NCBI GenBank assembly: GCA_021018995.1
Contig: CM037588.1
Span: forward strand, 146,091,725-146,155,724
Origin: Chloranthus sessilifolius
Taxonomy: Eukaryota > Streptophyta > Magnoliopsida > Chloranthales > Chloranthaceae
Length of the DNA stretch: 64,000 bases
Direction of reading: 5' to 3'
Shown here: positions 31,826 to 43,900 of the stretch, one piece after another
Numbering within the stretch: position 1 is the first letter of the stretch
How the letters are laid out: each line of letters starts with the position of its first letter
Made by a program: the position numbers and the translations under genes
Notes under the pieces: model-generated
Seen by the model: only the letters and a program-made list of their open reading frames with translations
What the model was told of the DNA's origin: nothing
Database searches by the model: none

Positions 31826-33127
31826 ATGGCTTCTACAAGCCCTAACCCACAACCTAGAAAGAACGTGGCAATTCGATCGTCATCTACTCGCAACAAAGTG
31901 CCACAAGCGCCACAACCACCACCACCACTTCAAACAGATACACCGATCCTATTGGATGATTGGTGAGGGGCCAAAGTCTTTCAAACAGAGTGGGAAATCC
32001 ACCCCACTTGCTTTCGGGATCCTACGTCCACCAAATGGACTTCTGATTTTCTCACGCAAAATCGCATGCGATCCTTATTGACGCCATTTGGGAATTGGTA
32101 TTATCCACGGCTTATTAAATTATTTTATCAAACTCTTAAAACCACTACCGACGAGGACATTCTCATCGTTGAAATAGACGAAAGGTCGTTTGAGTTTGGC
32201 GAGGCCGACATTTTGCTCGCCATGAATTGCCCTCACACCTACACCCGAGAACCCAATTCACAACCACCTTTTGCCCAAGAAGCATCTTTCCAGATAATCC
32301 TCGTCGACATTACTGGCGGCACCACTGCATCGGGACAATCTATCACTCGCTCCAAGTTGTTACCACATATGTGGCCTCTTGACATTTTCTTTAAGAAGAA
32401 TTTATACCTAGAGAGCCACGACCAAGAGCGACGTGACGCATTTTTGAGGGAGCTGCACTCTGCTTTTCACAACAAGTGGTTTAGCGCACCTAGGGTGGTT
32501 CTCAAGGGCATTATACATGCTCTTAAATGAAATATGAAGGGTTCTATTCCACCACCCATAAATCGCCCACCGTACACCCGTCTCATTTCCCGCCTCTTCG
32601 ACTTGCGCAATGGGAAAGATGGTTTCCACATGAGAGAGGACAAGCCTGTCCTCACTGATAACATCGTCCCATTCCTAGGCCAAGACCTAAGTCAAAACTT
32701 AAAAAGCCTCCAAAACAATCTCAACAAGAAGCGGGATCATCAAGTTGCCTGACAAGGGACACAACCCCGACCGACTGGACCGACAACTCCCACCGCTCCG
32801 TCTTCACAGCCCTTCCCTACCTCCAACAGCAGCATAATGCGAGAGATCCTCCTACAAGGGTGGGAGATTCGGCTACATCAGCAGTTTCAGGAATCGCTCC
32901 TCATCAACCTCATGGGCCATGCATTTCCACAGACGTACCGAGAGAGGATCGGTTCTATGCGAGGTACTATCTTTGGTGCATCTAGCTCTGGTCCTGCTAC
33001 TAGGGCAACTACAGCTGGTGCCACGACCGCGGGAGAGGTTGGTGACGATGGTGACGAGGATAACAAAGACGGCGATGACGATGATGATGATGATGATGAT
33101 GATGAGTATGAGCAGGGTGACGATTAG
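31826..33127 (+). pseudogene. Extra 3' gene of element B (unknown function, acidic tail)
   Basis: One frame of 434 codons from ATG 31826 to TAG 33127, with stops at 31964, 32528 and 32750. N-terminus basic and Pro-rich (NPQPRKNVAIRSSSTRNK), core with DDW-stop-GAKVFQTEW, NWYYPRLIKLFYQTL, SKLLPHMWPLDIFFKKNLYL, NKWFSAPRVVLKGI and PPYTRLISRLFD, a Thr/Pro-rich linker, a C-terminal part with ILLQGWEIRLHQQFQESLL, and a very acidic tail of Asp/Glu (about 33040-33124). D's homologue lacks that tail. The core similarity is clear only in patches, so the pair has diverged more than gag or pol. Function unknown; DNA binding or anti-silencing is a guess from its promoter motif. Confidence 0.82.
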
Positions 33128-33849
33128 GTCCTCATCTACCATTTCATTTCCTTTTTGAAAATAGTAATGTAATATTTTTAAGTATTCTGATGTGCATATC
33201 AGGATGCGATCCTTTAAACTGTGGTGACATGGTTGCCACAATTTTGTTACTAGACATGATAATAGCTTCATGTATATAGTTTTTCATTATAATTATATTG
33301 GTGCCGTGTGTGTGGTCATATTTAAATATGTGGTTGTGTATAGCTTTCTGATTCAGTTGATCAGGGATGTGTGTAGTCATACCCGACTATGTGGTTCTGT
33401 GTTATTCTCTTATGCAGGTGTTTCTGCAAGTGTGTAGCCATCTTTGACTACCATTGAGTTCAATGTAAAATGTCGAGTATCTCTCAGGGAAGGTTGATAA
33501 TACCTACTAAATTGATTGTTATAATTTCAAGTGAATTTTGAAATGGGTATCATATTGGTTGTGATAATAGTTGCATAATCGTAGTTATATTTCACGTTGA
33601 AATCGAATGAGTGTAATATAGTTTGTTATATTTTAGGTTGATGTAGAATAAGTAATTTTTCAGTTGTTGTGAGAGAATATGGATTATGCTTTGCCATAAT
33701 ACAGGTGTGATTATGGAGCACTTTTTCCCAAATGCTTAATTAGATGATTAGCCTAAATGGTTAGCCTATTCGAAGACCTTGTTACTAGTTGACGTTAGTT
33801 TTGTCTATTGTCAATTTTCGCGGACGAAAATTTTATAAGGTGGAGTGAA
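33128..33849 (+). other. 3' untranslated region and PPT of element B
   Basis: AT-rich, no coding signal. It has loosely repeated pieces around GTGTGTAGTCATACCCGACTATGTGG (33310-33460). It ends with TTTTCGCGGACGAAAATTTT and the PPT AAGGTGGAGTGAA (33837-33849) before the 3' LTR. Confidence 0.8.
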
Positions 33850-36195
33850 TGTAATAATCTAGGTTTTTAGTAACAGTATACGTCACGCACGACGCATGCA
33901 GCACTTGTGCATTTGTGGTTCACAAGGGAACCACAATTACTATGTACACCTTAAGTGTATATGTTTAGTAGGTGAGCTATGTGGATGAAAAACACGTAGG
34001 AGGTATATGTGTGGTTAACACACTAGTTAAAGTATGTGAGAGAAAAGGGAGGAGTCTCCCATACTTGTCTAGTTGAACTTAGAAAGAGAGAGAGATAGGG
34101 AGAAAGAAGAAAAAGAAAAAATTATTATTAAAAGAAATCTAGAAATAGAAAGATCCTTGAGAAGAAGGTGAGATTCACCTTAGGGATTTCTAATATATGG
34201 GATGAAGGTGATGGTAATGAGAGAGTGAAGAAGATTCCTTAGTCTAGAGAGCTTGGGAAGGAGCAAGAAGGGGTTTGGAGGAAAGGTTTTGAAACCCTCA
34301 TTGGTATGTTTGATCTTGGATCAAATCTAGAAGAGTTCTCATAAATCCAAGGTATGTAAATGTTTATATGTGATTTAGATGAAGTATTAATTATTAGGTA
34401 GATTTATTTTGATGTCTAAATAAGGCATTAAATGAGGTTGGGGGGAAGTTCTCAAAACGATCGAGCAATTACTGTCATCGCTCTTCGCTCGAGTGGTTAA
34501 AATGGCTCGCTCGAGCGAGGAAGGAAAAAATATATAAGAGAAATAATTCTGGTCTCGCTCGAGCGAGGAACTTTGTGAAGAGGAAGATAGCTAGAGCAAG
34601 GGTCACGTGAAGTCAAAAGGCCTCGTTTCGAATCGCTCGAGCGAGGATGATACCTCGCTTATAATCGCTCGAGCAATGAATAGTACTCGCTTGGGCGATA
34701 AATAGTGCTCGCTCAAGCGAGGTACTACATAGAATTTCACCTTATTTTAATTTATTATTGTTCTTAGAAGCTATAATTCCCAAGATTCTTAGAGACTTTT
34801 CTGAGGGCATCTTTGGCACATGTAATGTAGGTTTGGTGTGTGTTAGATGCGTTTGATCCCTAGGGAATGGCGATGTGTTAAATGATGGCATTGCTTTGAG
34901 GTAGGGAACACCTTAAACATATATTTTAATTTCAAGAGCATGTATGTAGTGATATAGAAATGAATACAAATGCATAGAAAATGTGAAACCGTAAATGTGT
35001 GTGTGAGTGATACAGTGAATTTGTGGCATCCCCAGGGGATGAGAATGTGATAAAGGCATATGTATGATGCATTGATTTAGACATTCTAGGGATGTATGTG
35101 AAATTATAAAGCAAGAATATATAAGAACTGACAAGGCCTAATCTATTATGTTTAGCACAATTACACCGTGAATAACTATATGTAGTGTACATAATACTTT
35201 TATTATTTAAGGTTTGAATAGAATACCCCACCGACGTGGCGGGATACCCATGACTGACGCAGCAGGATATCTGTGACCGGTACGGTGGCCAATCCATACA
35301 CCAGTTGCACCAGTTGCACATCCCAGGGATGTTGATATTAGTATTAGACCCTGTCGCCTATGAGAAAGAGACCTGGGTAGTAATGATGAATGAAAACTGT
35401 CTAGTTAGACGACGATGGAGGGTATTCCATCGAGCGCCCGACTCTATAGTAAGTTGGGGTATACTTAAGTTACAGATTTAAGTCTTTAGGCCGAATCAGT
35501 GAAAAGTTGAGAAAAATGAGAACATATGCAATAACAGTAACACTCAGTGCATTATTTTTTAGTCATTTAAACTGTTGTTTTTCCCAGTAAATCCATTGAT
35601 ACATCATACTGTTTAATATCATAAAATATATGTGAGAGCTTGACTTATATGTTCATTGTGTTGTTTCCCTATTGAGCTAGGATGTAGCTCACCCTTTAGA
35701 CTATACGTCACAGGTCCTATGCTTGCGGCTGCTGAGGGTTCGGGAGACATAGTTCCGGGGATTCAAATTACGTGCCTAGAGAAAGTTGGAACCACCTCCC
35801 GATAACTTCTTCTAGAGGACGCGTTGCGTACTTTGATATAGTTGAGAGGGTACTGTGCGGCTTGGTATGTGAAGCCTTATTTTGGGAAATATGTAATTAA
35901 AATTATATATTCTTTTGGTGAACCATCTATGGTGACTAATGTGATGTCACTGAGGGTTCGGGTGGGTTCTCCTGCTCATGCAGAGGCATGAGTTTAGAAC
36001 CATCTTTGGTCACATATTTTGGAGACTTGAAATATATATAGAACTGGAGATTTATTTTGGTATCAGTTCTTATGCGTTTTATTTCTCTTTATTATTGCTT
36101 GTTATACCAATATTCGATACGAGATCAAGGGGCATCGGCCCTGACGGTCGTGCTGATGGCATGGGTTTCGGGGTGATGAAATCCGGGCTGTCACA
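33850..36195 (+). repeat. 3' LTR of element B
   Basis: TGTAATAATC to GGCTGTCACA, 2346 bp, with palindrome cluster 34480-34726 that keeps several exact CGCTCGAGCG copies. It is followed by the target duplication CATCT (36196-36200), after which A's gag minisatellite resumes. Confidence 0.92.
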
Positions 36196-36200
36196 CATCT

Positions 36201-38909
36201 GGCCTAGGCCCATACCCACCAATGGCCCATGGCCCAAGCCTCCAAAGCCCAATGGGCCATACTCATCAAGGCCTAATAGGCCAAGATCCCCCAAATCCCA
36301 TACCCTTTACCCAAACCTAACCTGATCAAGGACTCGTGGCCCAAACCTACCCCGGGCCCATGGACCAAGCCCAAACTTCTTACCCTCCACAATACCCCCA
36401 AATTTTCACCCACCCCCAACCTTCACAACCGGGTCAAACCCATGCCATACCTCATACCCAATTTTCTCATGGCCTCATACCCCAAGACCATCCCCAAACC
36501 TTCCCCCATGTCAAATGGCCTCATCAGGCCCCACCCCAAAACCAAACTACCACTCATTCCATCACCCCACAACACTTCCCTGACATTCAAGGGGCTCACC
36601 CAACCCATATCCAATCCAATCCCATCCAGTCCATGCAATAACAGTTTAAGAATCCCGTCCTCATTGCACCTTACATAGATCAGCAATATGAGGAGGACAA
36701 GATCAAAAATAGTGGTGCCTATGTCGGGGCAGTGACCACTATTAATCCTCCACCGGTAGCTACCCCACCCCTAATAGATACCCCACCCCCAATAGCACAG
36801 AGTGAGTCCCAGCCGGCTGTTGAAAAAGTAGCCTCCATGTCCAAAGAATCGGAACAGTTAAGGGAGCAACTAGACATGATCCAAAAACAGTTGTTGAAGA
36901 TGGGTGGTGCTGAAATCCACGCCACAGATTTCACAGATTTATGTCTGTTTGCCGAGGTCCCCTTGCCCCCCAAATTTAAAATTTCGATATTCGACAAGTA
37001 CAATGGCACGAGCAACCCAATTGCGCACCTCAAGTCTTATTGTGGGGACATGTGCCAGTATGGGGGGGATGAGAGACTGCTAATAAAAGTCTTTCAGAAA
37101 AGCTTGACCAGTCCGACCCTGAGGTAGTTCACGTTTCTTGAGCCATCCGTGATGAAGACATGGAAGGACTTGACGCATTTGTTCCAAGAATAGTATGCCT
37201 ACAATACTAATATCGAACCGTATAAGTCTGATTTAGCCCAGTTGAAACAAAATCCCAATGAGACCTTCAACAACTATTTGGGGCGTTGGAGAGCACTAGC
37301 AACTCAAGTCAGAAATAGAATACCGGGCGATAAGCAGATAGAGATGATTTCAAAGAACACTTTACCAGTGATTTTTGATTTTCTTTTCTACCAATAGCAG
37401 TCCAGTTTTGATGATGTGATAAGAAACGCCAACTGCTGTGAGGATACCATCAAGGAAGGACAACTCAGCAAGAATGCTTCAAGGGGACCTAGCGGAGTTA
37501 GAAGGTTTGCCGAATAGAAAAACGACAAGAGAGCAGGGGCAGAGGTGCATAATTTGACCAATACCATGCCCCATAATAATGTAGTTCCCTTTCAGTTTAA
37601 GGTGGCGCAACCAACTCCCGTTAGATCAGGTCTAGTGCAGAGAGCAGGGAACGGACAAGGGGTACAAATGACCCCGTAAAGGAGAGCCCATTATGATCGC
37701 ATTTTTATGCCCTTGAGGCAATCTTTAAGTGTTCTTTTACCTTTATTAATTGAAAAGGGATTAGTAATTGCGCTCCAACCATGACCTCCTCCCAATCCAA
37801 TTCCATATAATTTTAACACGAATACCCATTGTAATTTCCACCAGGGTCCGGGTCACCCGACTGATCGCTGCTTCCCATTGAAGCACGCGATCTAAGATTT
37901 AAACGATGCTGCGAAGATCATTCCCTCTACACCCACCCAAGCAAACCAGCATGCGAATATTCACCAGGTGCCTTTGCCTCAACACCCTACCGGAATAGCA
38001 GGTCCCAGACCCACCATAGGGATGGTACAGGAAATTGAGGAAGAGTATGAATTTGACCCCTCTGATTATATCAGTAATAGAGAAAATTTTGTGAACCCAA
38101 GGCAGCGAGACCGAGAAGAGAGAACTATTGGGGTGGTTGAGCCCCTGAATCTGGCAGATTATTTTTCTACCCCTACACGAGGAGTTGAGCCCCTAGATCT
38201 TAGGACCTTATTTTCACCATCCACCCCCATAACTATATACAAATAAATACATATCAACCATATTCCACCACCTCCATCAATTATCCAATAAACCAATAGG
38301 CCCCCAATCCTCCCCCATCAATAAACTACCAATGGCCTGCGCCCACCCCATTACCCCCGGTTCAACCATCTATAAACTCCACCACCCCAGTCAATTACCT
38401 AATGGTCCATCAAACCCCCTATCCCCCGCCAGCACCTATCAGCTATCAATGGTCTACTTTTACCCCCTTTCCCCCAGTACCACCACCCTCAAGCTTCACC
38501 ACCCCCATTTGGCCTAATTTTGCCACTTAACTAGCTACCACCTAAATAAATTAAGTATTGCCCACACCTCCTGAGCCATCAGTACATGCACTTCAGGTGC
38601 CGACAGCCATACTATTCTAGCTCTCAGGACCAACCTATGATCCACATCCGGTCCCGCTGAGTTATGAGCAAACCAATGCTAACGCCGACAGCTGCAGTAG
38701 GGAGGGGGCAGTAGACTTTGTTACCAGATCAGGAAGAATCTCGACATAGCCCGAGGTAACAACAGCAGCAATATCACCAGCACAGCCAGAGGGGATAAAT
38801 GATAGTACAGTCCACCCATTTGAGAAGATGAGCTGGGAGCACATTCTAGAGACTCAATTAAGAAGGATGCCAGCCCATATCACTGTCTAGGATCTCTTGA
38901 TGACGTCCT
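36201..38909 (+). pseudogene. Gag (repeat end, core, zinc motif) and pre-protease of element A
   Basis: After the rest of the GPMAQ-type minisatellite (to about 36380) and a Pro/His-rich stretch, the Gag core begins in frame 36732-37127: EVPLPPKFKISIFDKYNG, NPIAHLKSYCGDMCQYGG, FQKSLTSPTLR-stop. It continues with TWKDLTHLFQE-stop, ETFNNYLGRWRALATQVRNR. A Tat-type zinc motif CNFHQGPGHPTDRC (C-X2-H-X4-H-X4-C, about 37830-37873) and the conserved VPLPQHPTGIAGPRPT follow. From 38230 to 38600 a low-complexity Pro/His stretch has many stops. VDFVTRSGRIST and HPFEKMSWEHILETQLRRM lead to the protease, where element C is inserted (GTCCT). Confidence 0.83.
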
Positions 38910-41020
38910 TATTGGTGCACACTTTTTTTGGGTTCCTTTCGATCCCCAGAACCAGTGGCCCAATTCTGTCCTCAACGGACTCTGGCAATGGCGATGATGG
39001 GGTAATAAATTAGAAAATATAAAATGCTAAAATTAAAGAGACAAATTTTAAATAAAGAATACCCGAGAAGATGTGATCGCCAGCTGCAGATATTTATTGA
39101 CGCTGCAACACGTCACTGATCACGCTTTAAGGGAAAGCAGGGGCGTGCAGGTTGAACTCCTTTACTAAATCGTCCGTCGGCGAACATTAGTAGTTGTGGG
39201 TTGCCTTTAGTGTAACTGGTTTGGTTTTCCTATTCCTGTTGGGATTTTATTTAATTTGGTCTCCTAATCCTACTGGGAGTCTGATTAAGAAAGGGTCTCC
39301 TAATTCTAATAGGAGTCTAATTTAATTAAGTCTCCTAATCCCACTAGGAGTCTAATTAATTTAAACATTTTAATCTTATTAGAGCTCTAATTAATTTAGT
39401 TTCCTAATCCTATTAGAAGTCTAATTAATATTAGTCCCCTAATTGTGCTAGGAATACAATCGTTCTTAATTATGTTATGACTGATTAGAATTATACTGAT
39501 TTGAATAAAACTCTAACTAAATTAAATATGTCAATTCTATGGAAATTCTAATTTTAAATAAGCATGTTAGTTTTATTGAAATAAAATTAAACAAAATAAA
39601 TAGATGAAAAAAGGGGGGTGTGGCCCATTATGCTAAGGAGGATTGACCTCGTTCCTGAGTACCCTCCGTAAGCTCCCGTGGGCAAATCGAATGGCTGAGA
39701 GAAAAGATAGGTCGATAGTTGAATAATAAAAGGGGGATTTTTATAATTGAATTCGAAATTATAATAAGAAATTAGATTGAGAAACTAAAGTTATGAACTG
39801 AAATTTATATTTTTTTGGATTTTTGACGATATGAAATTATAGAATTAAATTATAGATTAAAATTTTAGGACTAAATTCGGGTCCGAAATCAGAAAAATCG
39901 GGTTGTATGATTAAGGATTGGTTTTGAATTCTGAGAGTCAAAACCAAAAATTAATGATAGGACTATAAATTAAGATTTTAGAGTAGAATCAGAGTATAAG
40001 GTGGGTATATCGAACCGCTAGATTAAGGATCGGTTGTAGAAATAGAGAACTAGAATCGGATATAGAGAATTTCGGTCCGAAGAAGGTGCTACGGTCTAAA
40101 AATTAGAAATAGAATTGATTAATTAAACTAAGGGGAAATCCTAAGTCTAAAGCAAAATTATATTCTTATCTAGGGTCAGGGCTGCGAAGAGAAATCATCG
40201 AAGATTCGAGGGTTTGAATCTCGACATCCTGACTAATTTTCTCTTTGGGCTTGTCCTCGGAGTTCTCTGGTTTCGAAGTTCCAAAAAAGTTTCGTTCTCT
40301 CTCTCAAAATTACCAGCCTCCTCTCTCTCTTTGAGAAAAAAAGCTTTTATAGGTTTTCATTCAATTACGTGCTTGTTTTCGGGCATTTAATTGAATTGCG
40401 CACTAATTTTCTGGCGCTTAATCGCTTTGAATCGGTCACCGACTCAGTGAGCGACTGACTGAATTACTCAGTGGTTTCCTAGTCCTAACGAAATTAGAGC
40501 TAATTACGCACGCGATGAGACGTGTGTAATCCAATTAAGCGTGTTACCTGAAGCGCTTAATCGAGGAAACGTAGGGGTCAAGGGTAGGAGACTAAGTTGG
40601 GCGTAGGCCAATTGTGTGCTAGTGCTTTAACGCTCAATCCGATCGCGCGTCAGTTTCCAAGCGCGTAATCGAGTCTCGAAACGATGTGTGAAAGGAAGTT
40701 TGGTCTGAAAGGGGACTGATCGCACGCTTGTGGTTCTGTGTGTGATCGAATTACGTGCGAGTTTTTAGGCGCTTAATTTAGGGTTGTCCGAGTATGGTCT
40801 CAAGAATGGAATGCAGGACTATTATTTCAGTCTGCATCCCGACTATATACTATTGCTTAGTATATTGCCTCCCTATGTTGGGATCTGAGCCATAAAGCTA
40901 TTGATTCAACTTGTGTTTAGCCATGTACAGTTGCATGGTCCCATGTCGAGGGTTAAAAAGGTCAAGGGCTGACCAAGCGAGTGTAGAGTGTGCTCAGGAG
41001 GCGAAAATGGGGTGTCTATG
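38910..41020 (-). repeat. 3' LTR of element C
   Basis: Aligns over its whole length with 50096-52160. The plus-strand text runs TATTGGTGCACAC to GGGGTGTCTATG, whose last bases are mutated from CTGCA. It has the TATA box (minus strand, 40345-40351) and the spaced-palindrome cluster 40358-40800. A purine tract on the minus strand lies next to it (41024-41031). Confidence 0.88.
40358..40800. repeat. Spaced palindromes of element C, 3' LTR
   Basis: Half-sites of type ATTACGCGC face each other across about 8-11 bp, for example TTGCGCACTAATTTTCTGGCGCTTAAT and GATCGCGCGTCAGTTTCC then AAGCGCGTAATC. The matching cluster of the 5' LTR is at 51503-51925; a third cluster is inside the element at 42960-43338. 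Confidence 0.72.
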
Positions 41021-41033
41021 ATGCCCTCTTTGG
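41021..41033 (-). other. Polypurine tract of element C
   Basis: On the minus strand CCAAAGAGGGCAT directly precedes the LTR. Element A has CCAAAGAGGGGCATC in the same place (60083-60097). This shared primer of plus-strand synthesis fixes C's orientation. Confidence 0.82.
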
Positions 41034-42955
41034 AGCGCTCTTGCGAAGTAAGAACGCGTCGAAGAAGTAGACACCCCTCATTTGAGGTGCCTTCCCATTT
41101 CTTGAGAATTCATAAATGTGAATTTGTGATGCTGACATAGCAAGCTTGGCTTTCTTATCTATCAACACAAGCTAAAATAGAGCATTTGAAGGGCAAATGG
41201 TAGCTGTCGAAGGGCATATTCCTGGTCTGTGGGTGCATGGCGCATCCCGTCTCATGGCGCGAGCTAATAGAGGGATTTTACGCAATCGAGGTACCGGGGC
41301 ATCAATCAAATATCCAAACCAAGGTCCAGGGACCGATAATAAAGACATGAAACAGTATGTAGTGTCGAAAGCTTTTACAAGTCATGTCAGACCGGACGCG
41401 TCATTTCTCACACCAATGCGCGTCAGGCATTCTGTTTCCAATAAATATTTGTAAGTTCTTAGATTGAGTATACTCATTGTTTGGCTTCTCAGGGGAATGG
41501 TTGATTTGGGCTAGTAATTAAGGTAAATTTTGTGAAGTGTGCTCAGTCGAATTCTGCACAGTGGCATATGCCCTTGATTCATCTGGAGTCATTTTTTTTT
41601 TTGCATCTGAACAAGTGATCTTGCGCAGTGACGTATGCGCTTGATTGCGAGTTCAAAGGGCTTTGGGATTTAAATGTCAAGGCTAAGTGTAGTTGGTTGT
41701 GGTATTCAAAGCAAGGTGAATCGAGTCTATGTATTTTGTTCATTTTGTTCTTTTCCTTTTTTTCCCTTTTTTTGCTTTGCTTTGCAAGTAAGAGAAGAAA
41801 GATTTTTGAAATAAAAGATTTTAGAATGAGTAAGGGATTTTAAAATTTTAGAGAATTTTAACTTAAGATAAATTCGGTGGTAAAACAACGAAAAACGTGG
41901 CTTCCGAGATGTCACTGAGCAGATCCATCGGTACGGGATTTGTGGACCCGACCTTTCATGTGGTTGTCAAGACGACACTTGGCATGTCGGATACTCCATC
42001 TAACCTTCTCGATGAATACTGATGATTGTCTCTTATGGGAGGACTACAGTAATTCGCGAGTTGAGAGAGACGGGTTTTAAAAATATTTTGACTTAATCAT
42101 AGATAATTATAATTTAGAATAAATATCGAGTAGTTGAAAAAGGGGTAGTACTTACCTGGGGGTGATACTACTTGAATTGTGCGGTGAGACCTTGGGAATA
42201 TTGTAGCGGTGGTACTTTGGCAGTATTGTAGCGTCGCGACGGGACTTGGTGGCTATTATTGTAATGTAATGTTCTACGTGCAATGTCGTAGTAGGATACC
42301 ATTTTTTTGTTTTTTTTTTTTTGCTTATTGCTTAAGCGGTGGTTGGCGGTTGTCAGCGTGATGTCACGATGGGGCCTTGGTGATTGTAGTGGTATAGCGA
42401 TGGGACTTGGGAGGTATTGTTGGGATGTTCGCACTGTAGCTTGGCAGTAGTGGAATGCGATGGGAGATGGGAGTAGTCCCACGTCTTCTTGCCTTTCTGT
42501 TGTAGTGGCATCTGGTAGGTTTGTGGCGAGCACTTCGGGAGAAGGCTCTTTGTTTCGGTGATGGGACATGCTCGTGCTTTCTCTCTTTTATTCTTTTAGT
42601 GCGACCGGTGTTGTGAATGATTTTTTTTTTTTTGGGTAGTGATGTCCGCGATGGGAAGTGAGCTAAGCGTTATGCTGGGTAGGGTGTTCGTTTAACAAGT
42701 GTGTCTAGTTTCTTTCTTTGGCAGATCTTGGGTTCTGGTGAGATTATGTTGTAGTTGCATTGTGATTGACTTAGTTTTTTATTGTTTGGTGTATTTGCAT
42801 TTTCGGGAGATTTATTTTTGGCTTTTCGCAATGGGCCATGAGGGCATGGCTACAATTTTGCAACGGGACGATAGCGAGTGACAGTCCCTTTTCAATCTGA
42901 ATGGCTCATGAGGCTATGCGATGGGACAAAGGGGACTCTCGCTCGAGGAGGGGTA
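41034..42955. other. Internal non-coding region of element C, part 1
   Basis: No coding domain on either strand. At 41067-41080 the text AGTAGACACCCCTCATTT resembles an LTR start and may be a small duplicate of the LTR edge. GATGGGACTTGG-like repeats occur at about 42170-42490. A 133-codon minus frame at 42569-42168 has no recognisable similarity and probably reflects this repeat. Confidence 0.5.
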
Positions 42956-43356
42956 AGTTTCAAGCAAAATCAAGAATTAAGCGCCTGATATCAGCCGCTT
43001 AAACCGATCACACGCTCGATTCCAGGCGTGCAATTCAGGGTCTAAAGGAAGAATTTACGCATGTGTAGGTTAACGTGTAATTGGATTGCGCGCTCTAATA
43101 CCTGCGCGCGATTGAAGCGTCACCCAGTCAGTGTATGGGTGATCTTTCAAATTACGCGATAAAAGTGAGTCATTTAATCAGATTGTACAGCTGGTGGGCA
43201 GCTCAGAATCATAAGGTCGCGCTATCTGTGCAGGCGACAGTCGTATTGCGCACCTGGTTAGGAGCGCGAGTTTTCGATTGAGCGTGATGTGTCTAGCGCG
43301 TGATCAGATTAAGAGCATGTTTTTAGGCGCGCAATTAAGGTCGTACTCTATATAAG
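42956..43356 (+). promoter_or_regulatory. Candidate internal promoter of element C on the plus strand
   Basis: 42960-43338 holds about seven spaced palindromes of the type found in C's LTRs, such as ATTGCGCGC-TCTAATACCT-GCGCGCGATT (about 43083-43113) and ATTAAGCGC-CTGATATCAG-CCGCTTAAA. TATATAAG at 43349-43356 begins about ten bases after the last half-site. The direction is opposite to C's gag. In B and D such a unit precedes the extra gene. Confidence 0.6.
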
Positions 43357-43900
43357 AAAAGGCGTCTTCATTTACTTTTCATTCTCGGGTTTAGTCTCGA
43401 GTCTTGACTATTCTAAATGTTCTGGTGTTTTGAGATTCGTGTTTCAGCGATATTGAGTGATTTAACCGTCAGATTGGGATGGGGTTTCTTCCTATATTCG
43501 TTATTTCACGTGATCTTCATGCCAGTGTGATGTCGGGGGACAGTATTATTCTGAGAATGGGCGGTGTTGGGAATGAGAGCATCGGTCTTCACACCATTCC
43601 TTTTTAGAGAGCAGTGAAGGCAGCATTGATGGGGCGGCGATGGAGGAAGTGAAGATGGCGGGGAGAGGAGGTGCTATAAATAGAGGGATGCATTACCCAA
43701 CCAATCCTTCCGTCTCTTCTGCCGGAGGCTCGTTTAAGTTCTCCAAGTCTAGTGGCAACATTTCTGAAGCCTCCGATTGGACGTTCTGCTCCTCGTTTTG
43801 GCTCATCGTAAGTTTGGTTTTTGTTTTGAGTTGTATGTTAGATTTTAGGTTTTCGTTTTGGGTTGTAATTCTGGAGGTATGCCTCCAGTGATATTTGTAA
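43357..43900 (+). other. Possible transcribed region after C's internal promoter
   Basis: A second TATA-like box (TATAAATA, 43675-43682, in GTGCTATAAATAGAGGG) is followed by a stretch of more balanced composition and by a good 5' splice site (ATCG|GTAAGT-like, GTAAGT at 43808-43813) leading into T-rich, intron-like DNA. A plus frame 43640-43891 (83 codons) crosses the splice site. I recognise no protein. It could be the head of an accessory gene or a captured host gene start. Confidence 0.4.

Larger units (their letters stand above)
11913..36195 (+). mobile_element. Element B: Tekay-type chromovirus with an extra 3' gene, interrupted by D
   Basis: The LTRs at 11913-14285 and 33850-36195 are flanked by an exact 5-bp duplication CATCT (11908-11912, 36196-36200). 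Without element D (14979-27845) it would be about 11.4 kb. Order: LTR, PBS, gag, intron-like interval, protease, RNase H, integrase, chromodomain, palindrome cluster with TATA box, extra ORF, PPT, LTR. The whole RT palm is deleted in frame, so this copy could move only with enzymes supplied in trans. Chromodomain and gene order place it with the Tekay/Del chromoviruses. Confidence 0.92.

Noticed and set aside
42168-42569. Minus-strand frame of 133 codons in C
   Set aside because: It covers a degenerate GGGACTTGG-type repeat and has no recognisable similarity or conserved context.
43640-43891. Host gene with promoter and first exon
   Set aside because: Only a TATA-like box, a short frame and one splice site are seen; no further exon or known protein, so it is listed only as a possible transcribed region.
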